From Ignavibacteria bacterium (lineage in GTDB: Bacteria > Bacteroidota > Ignavibacteria > Tepidaquicellales > Tepidaquicellaceae): a DNA stretch of 44,434 nucleotides. Below are positions 37,787 through 44,434 of this stretch, one piece after another. The translations under genes were made by a program, and so were the position numbers. Where the stretch lies: assembly GCA_016710985.1 (NCBI GenBank), contig JADJTX010000040.1:1-44434 (forward strand), given 5' to 3'. The notes under the pieces were generated by a model. The model had not been told where the DNA came from. It did no database searches and saw only the letters and a program-made list of their open reading frames with translations. How positions within the stretch are numbered: the first letter of the stretch is position 1; every line of letters starts with the position of its first letter.

Positions 37787-39013
37787 CTATCTGAAATTAA
37801 ACACAAGCGGAAATATAAATACTACAATGACAGTCCATGCACAGTAAACCGTAAGGAATTTTGAAACTATCTTTTCAACTTCTTCAAGCTCACTTTATTA
37901 AACATTGCCCTGAGTAATTTATAAGTAACAAGTAAGAGATTTGTAGAGATAGGATATTACCTCGAGGACAAGTCGGTTCGGAGTAATTCCCCACTCGGAA
38001 ATTCTGAATAAGATCGCTGACAATGCAATGCAGTTTACGATTACCGTTATTGAAGACAGAAGAAATAAAATCAGGATCTCCGCACGGTTCCTTTTTAAGC
38101 GGGAAGTCTCAGCTACGGAAAATATTACTATTGCCATCACGCCTATCAAGAGAATGTTGAATGTCAGAAGAAATTCCCTGTCATTGTACGGATCTTTTCC
38201 GGTAGCAATAATTGCGATTAAATATGGAGACAAGTGTAATCAAAACCAGCGGACTGAATATTCTGGCGATCACAGGTGAAACCTTGCTTACTAACTGAGG
38301 ATTTTTTCTGATCACGTATGTTCCAACTACCGGCACGGCTGCAAGACCGGGTATGATCACGAACGGTTCCTGTAAAAATCAAGAGATCTCCATGCCTATC
38401 AGTGAAAATAGTCCCTGAGTCATCGCTGTCAGTGCCATGCCCGATATCAGTATGATAGTCGTAATCACAATGAGGTCACCGTTGTATCTTAAGAAGTCCA
38501 TTCTTTTCTGATAATCATTAAGCCTGTCTCCGGCAAAAGCAAATCCTAATACAGTCCAGAGAAATAACGGGAGATGAATGCACGATAATATTAAAGTATC
38601 ACTCGAGTCGTTTACAGGAATCAGATTAATGAATACCGCGGAAACAAAAACGCTGATGCAGCTGCAATCCATTTTCTTTTAGTAAGATTGCCGACCCATC
38701 CGAAATAAATTGTTATCATCAGCAAAACAATGAATCCAATGTTTCTCGAATAAAAAAAGTCTCATCTAAGGAGAAATATTTCGGGATATTTGCAAAGATG
38801 GCTGCGATTGAGGGAAGCAATGATTACAAACTTCAATTCTCCCCAGAGTTTCCGGGAATCTCAGTTCTGTTCTCATAATTAAGTCTTTCATTCCAGAAGT
38901 CAGCAAGCTGATTATTTCTTAATTCAGGATAAATTAAATTAAATTCCGCCTGAATGATGACGAGTCTTGCCTGAATAATTTTTCAAGCTCTTTAGGATCG
39001 TAATTAATCTTAT
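37787..39013 (-). pseudogene. DUF4153-type polytopic membrane protein, multiply frameshifted
   Basis: Reading from 39013 downward in shifting frames: KINYDPKELEKLFRQDSSSF, QLADFWNERLNYENRTEIPG, FANIPKYFSLDETFFYSRN, NIGFIVLLMITIYFGWVG, then frame 38672-38379 (AFAGDRLNDYQKRMDFLRYN, GDLIVITTIILISGMAL), frame 38233-37919 (GKDPYNDREFLLTFNILLIG, RISEWGITPNRLVLE), and the end VEKIVSKFLTVYCAWTV to a TAG at 37787. These are hallmarks of the DUF4153 family with about 10 membrane helices. Six or more indels are needed. It ends a minus-strand cassette with the regulator and membrane protein that follow. Confidence 0.7.
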
Positions 39014-39058
39014 GTTATATGATGATTATATAGTCTTCACAATCATTTTTTGATTTAC

Positions 39059-39354
39059 TTATTTGTTTTTAATTAATTGTTCAAGTGCGTTCAAATGATT
39101 TTTAAATGCTCTCCTGCCTGAATCTGTAACAGAATAAGCTGTATTCGTTTTTTTTCCCTATGATCTTTTTTTAATTTTCAGGTATTTGTTTTTTTCAAGC
39201 GCACTAATGTGACTTGCAAGATTTCCATCAGTAACATTCAGCATTTGCTTCAAAGTATTGAAGTCCGCCGAATCACTGACATCTAGAATTGACATGACTC
39301 CCAGCCTTATTCTGCTCTCAAGACTTTATCAAGATTTTCAATAATGCTCTTCAA
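39059..39354 (-). pseudogene. Winged-helix transcriptional regulator, frameshifted
   Basis: From a TTG at 39354 the frame reads KSIIENLDKV and after one shift ESRIRLGVMSILDVSDSADF, LKQMLNVTDGNLASHISALE, KNKYLKIKK, then after a second shift NTAYSVTDSGRRAFKNHLNA and LEQLIKNK to TAA at 39059. About 98 residues, a compact MarR/ArsR-like winged helix with the recognition helix in DGNLASHISALEKNKYL. It starts 2 bp after the end of the membrane-protein gene, so the two are translationally coupled if functional, and it probably regulates this cassette. Confidence 0.75.
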
Positions 39355-39356
39355 CG

Positions 39357-39993
39357 TTAAGCTCTTTCGTATTTTAGATATACATAAATTCCGTATATCA
39401 AATGAAGTATTCCGAATCCGATCATCCAGATCAATAGAGGATAAACGGTTACAAAAGCAGCGAAGATCCCAGAGAGATCTCTAATACGCCCAGCTGCAAC
39501 TTCCTTGACGGTGAACTTGCTTACATTTATCAGTCCAAGTCCATAGAATATTAACATTGCAGAGACGATCAGAAAATAAATTCCGTAATAATAAAGTATC
39601 ATACAAAATATCCCGCCGGTAAGTAAAAAAATAAAAAGGTTTATAAAAACTTTTTTTGCCATGCTGTCCCAGAATATTACGTTCTTCTTTTTGCGTTGCG
39701 GGATGAAAAATAAATTGTAAGAATCAGTGCAAGAATAAAGACCGCCAAGAGGACTGCAACTATAAAAAGAGTTACGTTAGGACAGTTGATCCTTTTGACT
39801 GGAGTCATGATCCCCGTGTTTGTTCAAAGAATCCGGTTTGAAAATAAATGCTGATGATTACAGCTCCTAAGATCGCGGCTGTCACAAGCTGCAATTCCGG
39901 ACATTCCGCTGAGCGAGACAAATCTTGATGATCTTTGCATCAGGCCTTTTATCTCGTTGAGAGTCTCAAGATGATCCTTGTATTGTTTTCCAT
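39357..39993 (-). pseudogene. Small polytopic membrane protein, frameshifted at the N-terminal half
   Basis: The intact C-terminal frame (39662-39357, 101 residues) has hydrophobic segments at ~7-26, 30-46 and 66-90 (NLFIFLLTGGIFCMILYYYG; LIWMIGFGILHLIYGIYVYL). Upstream pieces in other frames read YKDHLETLNEIKGLMQRSSR, FVSLSGMSGI, AAAVTAAILGAVIISIYFQT, and IYFSSRNAKRRT, starting near an ATG at 39993. The IKGLMQRSSRFVSLSG start is typical of a Bacteroidota membrane protein usually placed before a small winged-helix regulator and a DUF4153 gene, exactly the order here. Confidence 0.65.
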
Positions 39994-40417
39994 TTATGAT
40001 TTAATCTATATTTAGAAAAAGCACTTGTAGTACAAAGTTAAAACTGATGGATTTATTGAGCAAGGGAAAATACGAAAATAAATGGAGAAACTGTCAGTGG
40101 TTTTTTAAAATTTATTCTTTGTAGTTTGATTCTTGTGTGCTCTGTGGTACGGTCATTTTGGACTAGATGAGGTAAACTGTACGACAGGAGTTTTTTGATC
40201 ATTACCCAGTTATTCATTGCTCATTGCCAGCAGCTTGCTAAGTCAGAGTTAAGGATTAGCAAATATATTTTAAAAGTTATTGTATATTTGAAATGTTCTC
40301 AGAAAACTTCAACATCCCTGAACTAATGGCAAGTTTTTTAAACATTAAGAATTAAAAATAATTATAAGTTTAATAAACTAACGGAAATTAAATTATAATT
40401 TAAAATAAACTCCAGCT
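39994..40417. other. Gene-free stretch with one repeat arm
   Basis: No gene recognised. CTTGTGTGCTCTGTGGTAC at ~40132-40150 is a right arm of the CACAGAG family without a close left arm. It separates the minus-strand cassette from the + strand PaiB-like gene and must hold both promoters. Confidence 0.45.
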
Positions 40418-41059
40418 ATGTACGATCTCCCCTATTACAAGAAAAATGAAGAAGTAATTAAAGAATTTATCGACCAACATCCTTTTGCTTTTTTTATCCG
40501 GATGTGATTCAGAAAACAAACCTGTTGCAACGCACAGGTGCCGATATTTATTGAAGAGCATGCGGCAGAAAATATTAAGAGGTCATATGATGAAGAATAC
40601 GATCATCATAAAGCATTTTTACACAATGAAAATGTACTTGTAGTTTCACCGGTGATCACACATATGTAAGCGGTACTTGGTACAGTAATCCCTCATACTC
40701 CTTCCACATGGGAATCCCATGAGCGTCATGCTAAAGGCATTATCAGATTTCTGGATGACGCTGCATTAGTAGATGTACTCCGAATGATAACACTTCATTT
40801 TGAAAACCAAAACAGAACTCAACTACAATTTTTGATAACCTTCCTTCTGAATATACACAAAAATTAAATGAAAGCAATTGTAGCATTTGAAATTGAAGTA
40901 AAAGAAATTGATACTGTATTCAAATTAAGTCAGGACGAGATAAAGAAAGTTATCATAATATAATGAAGGCTCAAGGAACAGGGCGTGCGCGGTGATTGCC
41001 GTGAAATGGAGAAAGAGCAAAGATACAATTTCCTGACCAGTAGGAATAGAAACAAATGA
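40418..41059 (+). pseudogene. paiB: PaiB-like FMN-binding protein, multiply frameshifted
   Basis: From the ATG at 40418: MYDLPYYKKNEEVIKEFIDQ and HPFAF, then in shifting frames NKPVATQVPIFIEEHAAENI, DHHKAFLHNENVLVV, HTYVSGTWYSNPSYS, STWESHERHAKGIIRFLDDA, LRMITLHFEN, FDNLPSEYTQKLMKAIVAFE and IEVKEIDTVFKLSQDE, ending near 41059. This is the full order of PaiB-type flavin-reductase-fold proteins, in Bacillus a negative regulator of sporulation and protease genes that binds FMN. At least five indels break the frame. The gene symbol rests on family similarity only. Confidence 0.75.
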
Positions 41060-41075
41060 GTTGCCTTTTCCATCT

Positions 41076-41252
41076 TTTACCACAGAGACTCAGAGTACAG
41101 AGTTCCACAGAGATTTATAGAAGATTTTTTTAAGAACTGAAGTACGTAACACTCTATTTGTCATTAGGTAGAAGCGAAGAATCCAAACCTAAGTTTAAAC
41201 TAAATTATTGGATTCTTCACCTCACTTCACTACGCTTCGTTTCAGAATGACA
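41076..41252. repeat. CACAGAG arm followed by a GAAGCGAAG-type palindrome
   Basis: 41076-41117 (TTTTACCACAGAGACTCAGA onwards) is a left arm of the CACAGAG family. It is followed at 41160-41184 (AGAAGCGAAGAATCC) and 41210-41252 (GGATTCTTCACCTCACTTCA onwards, to TTCAGAATGACAAA) by a second-family palindrome. The pairing of the two families matches 27203-27553, but here no right CACAGAG arm closes the structure. Confidence 0.75.
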
Positions 41253-41401
41253 AAATATAAATAAATGGTTAAAATTAAAATGTGTTCATAATTTATATTT
41301 TTATAAAAGACTTTAAATAGAACTAACTCCGGATTTCTCTGTAGAAGCTCTTGATCTGGTCTGTGAATAATTTCTCCAACTTTATACTTACTAATTTTAA
41401 C

Positions 41402-43299
41402 TATCGCCAACCTTAATAATGTTTTTCCGATATGACCGAGAGCTACACTGCTCTTATGCAGCAGAACGAACAATCAGCTAAAGACAAGCGTCGAAGGCTG
41501 AAGGAAGTTCTCGAAACTTCTGTTTCTGCTTACAATGGGAAAATTCTTCAGTACTATGGAGATGATGCGTTGAGTATTTTTAACAGCGCTATTGACGGAG
41601 TTAATTGTGCTGTGGAAATTCAGCAGACATTGCAGCAGGAACCCAAAGTAGAGGTGCGGATAGGAATTCATACAGGAGATATTTCAATTGAAGATGAAAC
41701 TATTTATGGCGATGGCGTTAACCTTGCATCAAGGATTGAATCCCTTGCTGTTCCGGGTTCAGTTTTATTTCAGAAAAGTGTTTGATGAAGTAAGAAATCA
41801 GGAAAACATTCAGCCCATGAAATGGGTTACTTTGAATTAAAAGAATGTAATAAAACCTGTGCATTTTTGCAATAGATAACAAAGGGCTTGTGGTTCCTTC
41901 CCGTGATGAACTAAAAGGAAAAACCAAACTGCCTACTAACCGGCTTGCTGTGCTGCCTTTTGTAAACATGAGCGCCGATCCTGAAAATGAATACTTCAGT
42001 GACGGTATTACTGAAGAACTTCTGAATGCATTTACTAAGGTAGATGGACTGCAGGTTACTTCAAGAACCTCGGCTTTTGCTTTTAAAGGAAAAAATACTG
42101 ATATACGTGAAATAGGGATACAGCTGAATGTAGACAGAATACTGGAAGAAGTGTGCGCAAATCCGGAAACCGTGTCCGCATTACCGCGCAGTTAATAAAT
42201 ACAGCTGACAGGTTATCATATCTGGGTGAAAATTTTGACCGTGACCTTACTGATATATTTGGAAGTGCAGGATGAGATCAACAGTATTATAGTTAATAAG
42301 TGCCGTGTGAATCTGACTGCGAAGGCATGAGGAAAACTTGTAAAAGTGCAACACAAAATCTTGAAGCTTATACATTTTTTTGAAAGGTTTACATTTTATA
42401 ATAAGATAACTCCAAAAATGTTAAGAAAGCCATAGAGTTTTTGAAAAGCAATATCCTTGAGCCCGATTACGCCCATACGCAATGTGCAGAATCATGGCTT
42501 TTCTCGGATCAACAGGACAAATGCAGCCCGGTGAGGCTTTTGATATTGTGCATAAGTACAGCGATAAAGCTATACAACTGGATAGTTCACTATCAGCAGG
42601 ATATGCTGCTAAGGGTTCTGCTTTTTTACTTTACGATTGGAAATGGAAAGAGGCATACGATTCATTGTTAAAAGCAATAGAGCTGAATCCTGCTGCAACC
42701 GACGCTCACCAGCTGCTTTCCTTTTATTATCTGATCACCGGGCGTAAAGATGATGCTGTTGATATTATGGAAAAAGCGCTGCAGGCAGATCCGCTTTCTC
42801 CGATTGTTAACAAGTCCCTTACCGATGCTTATCTCATTGCAGGAAGAACGGATGAAGCATTAAAACAAGCTGAATTGCTTCTGGATATACATCCGCAAAT
42901 GCGTATAGCATTGGAGTTAAAAGGCTGGTGCTGCGGGCAAGGGAGACTGGAAGAAGGCAATTGAATCTTTGAGAGTTCATAATCTAGTAAAGCATCCTTT
43001 AAAAGGTCTTACACCATTGGGTGTGCTTATGCTAATTCAGGTGAAGCGGAAAACCAATGGAATGTATTCGTAAAATAGAACAATGGCAGAGGGAAGAACC
43101 GGGAGTTGTAGTGGATGCGGATCTTGCAATGATATGGTTATCATTAGGAAATATGGACAAGGCTTTTCATCATTTATTTCAATGTGTTGAAAAAGAATGG
43201 GACCTTTAGCTATAATTATTGAACCCAACTTTCAAAGTACCTGCTGATCGGAGGTATAAATTATTAAAAGAGAAGCTGAAGCTAGGTGAATACATTTAA
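41402..43299 (+). pseudogene. Class III adenylate cyclase - TolB-like - TPR protein, multiply frameshifted
   Basis: The N-terminal half is a nucleotide cyclase domain: FSDMTESYTALMQQNEQSAK, NGKILQYYGDDALSIFNSAI, VRIGIHTGDISIEDETIYGD and GVNLASRIESLAVPGSVLF. Then come LAVLPFVNMSADPENEYFSD, GITEELLNAFTKVDGLQVTS and GIQLNVDRILE, which is the TolB-like segment found between cyclase or response domains and TPRs. The C-terminal part has TPR units (YSDKAIQLDSSLSAGYAAKG, LLKAIELNPAATDAHQLLSF, GRTDEALKQAELLLDIHP) ending at TAA 43297. The exact start is unclear because the first ~30 codons are disrupted. Many indels. Such proteins make cAMP in response to signals, often in soil and freshwater bacteria. 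Confidence 0.8.
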
Positions 43300-43360
43300 T
43301 CTCTCGCCTAGTCTGTGTTCTTTGGAATTAATTAAAAATAATACTCATAAATCTTGTATT

Positions 43361-43884
43361 ATGATTGACACATTAAAGAAAGTTTATGGAAACAATTCAG
43401 TGCTATCATTGACATACTAAAAAATGCTCTGATCATGTGCCGGATGAGCGGTGGAATTCCTGATAAATGTTTTTATGTTACTTATCATACCCTGATATTC
43501 CTTGACTATTACCTGACAATTCCTCCAACACACTTTTCTTCTCCGCTTCCATTTACAATTGCAGCGCTGGACGAAACAATGGAAGAAGCAGTAGACGATG
43601 TAACGCCAAACAGAGTTTACAGTAAAAAAGAAATGCTAAACTATCTGGAAGCCTGCCGGAAGAAGTGCCATGATCTTATCGAAGGTTTGACAAAGGAAAA
43701 GATTAAACAAAGATGGATTGAGAAACCTGACGAACTTTCTCCGCCCGATACTCTTCAATACACAACTCTTGAGATACTACTCTATAATATGAGGCATGTT
43801 CAGCATCATGCAGCGCAGCTGAATATGATTTTAAGAAAAAAAATTAATATGGCTCCTGACTGGGTTTCAGAAGCGCAATTATAA
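43361..43884 (+). pseudogene. DinB-superfamily protein, frameshifted near the start
   Basis: The frame from ATG 43361 (MIDTLKKVYGNNS) is lost after ~13 codons; the rest is open from ~43384 in another frame: LWKQFSAIIDILKNALIMC, KCFYVTYHTLIFLDYYLTI, MLNYLEACRKKCHDLIEGLT, and ILLYNMRHVQHHAAQLNMIL. The four-helix layout with His in helix 2 (YVTYHTLIFLDYYL) and the HVQHHAAQL element in the last helix fit the DinB / metal-binding thiol-transferase-like superfamily. Total ~174 residues. Function not assigned; such proteins are usual single genes in Bacteroidota. Confidence 0.75.
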
Positions 43885-43915
43885 AAATTCTAATTTCAAA
43901 TCTTTATACTCAATA

Positions 43916-44434
43916 CTAGTTATCGATCAACTTCAGTGCATTGATCGCAAACTCAATCATTCCATTATTCTGAGATTGTACGTTCGCAAAATCCCAGAAA
44001 TTAGATGCAACAAACACAGTCGCTCCAGTATCCGGGTCAAAAATCTATTAAAGATAACCCGGCGACTTTCTGCTCGCAACGTATCCCAATCCATCAATGA
44101 AGCACCTTACCGAGACCATAAAAGGCGATTAAGTTCGTTTTCACCTGTTGGAATTACCTGCTTCATCAAATCAACGATACTCTCATGTTTATTCCGGCTT
44201 GTCCGGTCATAAGGAGTTCATCCACTTCATAGCATCAACTGAATTTGACATACATTTCCTTCAGATACATGTGATGACATATTCTGCCAGGTAGTGTTGG
44301 TTACTTAATTCCGTTTAAATAGAAAAATGACTCATGTAAGGTGAAGGAATTATAGTGTCATTCACCGCCATACTGACAGAATGTATTGTTTAAGCTAGGA
44401 TTGAAAGTTCGTTTCCAACTTAATTACGCTCCAT
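43916..44434 (-). pseudogene. C-terminal part of a serine hydrolase, frameshifted, running off the window
   Basis: Minus-strand pieces from the edge: IIPSPYMSHFFYLNGIK, DAMKWMNS, DLMKQVIPTGENEL, FYGLGVRCFIDGLGYV, FDPDTGATVFVASNFWDFAN and NNGMIEFAINALKLIDN to a TAG at 43916. YGLG followed by a Gly-rich loop and a DPxTGxTVxVxSN strand is the usual end of beta-lactamase-like serine hydrolases. Several indels are needed. The active-site Ser region lies beyond the window. Confidence 0.6.

Noticed and set aside
41222..41473. 83-codon minus-strand frame
   Set aside because: It overlaps the second-family palindrome and the cyclase start and resembles nothing known.

Overview
The window is AT-rich DNA from a Gram-negative bacterium, most likely of the Bacteroidota / Ignavibacteria (Chlorobi-like) lineage. 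Pointers are a TonB-dependent receptor, secreted proteins ending in paired dockerin-like calcium repeats of the Ignavibacteria style, signal peptides ending in SFSQ or FGQ, TAnnTTTG-type promoter candidates and almost no Shine-Dalgarno sites. The placement is inference from protein style; no rRNA, tRNA, CRISPR array or transposase gene was recognised.

Layout. 1-13.8 kb: the end of a dockerin-type secreted protein, a P/G-rich exported protein, a DUF1801 protein, a frameshifted TonB receptor divergent from a lipoprotein, a CBS-HEPN-like fusion, an exported DUF3347 protein, a decayed helical-repeat protein, and a large secreted protein with a 145-residue internal repeat and a dockerin-like C-terminus. 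14.1-25 kb: a UPF0114 membrane protein, then a mostly intact run of unrelated single-domain genes on the + strand (DUF4256, P-loop kinase, DUF1801, MscS, cupin, GNAT, small membrane protein, alpha/beta hydrolase, two serine hydrolases of which one is broken, SnoaL-like, DUF2147-like). 25-36 kb: an S9 peptidase, a glycosyltransferase with no canonical start, a heptapeptide-repeat protein encoded by twenty 21-bp units, an M61 peptidase, a large MscS channel and a lipoprotein. 36-44.4 kb: every gene is broken: a paralogue of the helical-repeat gene, a cassette of membrane protein / winged-helix regulator / DUF4153 protein, a PaiB-like protein, an adenylate cyclase-TPR protein, a DinB protein and the end of a serine hydrolase.

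Two patterns cut across the window. First, many genes carry single-base indels, often in A or T runs, with the family motifs intact on both sides; they are rare in 14-22 kb and very dense after 36 kb, which points to consensus errors (perhaps low coverage towards a contig end) at least as much as to real decay. Second, intergenic DNA is full of small repeats: three arrays of 7-bp units, several families of palindromic dispersed repeats (one nested inside another), and a degenerate two-copy element.

The genes do not form one obvious pathway. The common theme is envelope and secretion (TonB receptor, lipoproteins, dockerin-type surface proteins, secreted peptidases and hydrolases, mechanosensitive channels). 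The best candidate for something undescribed is the 21-bp / heptapeptide array at 29.0-29.7 kb; the CBS-HEPN-like fusion is second.
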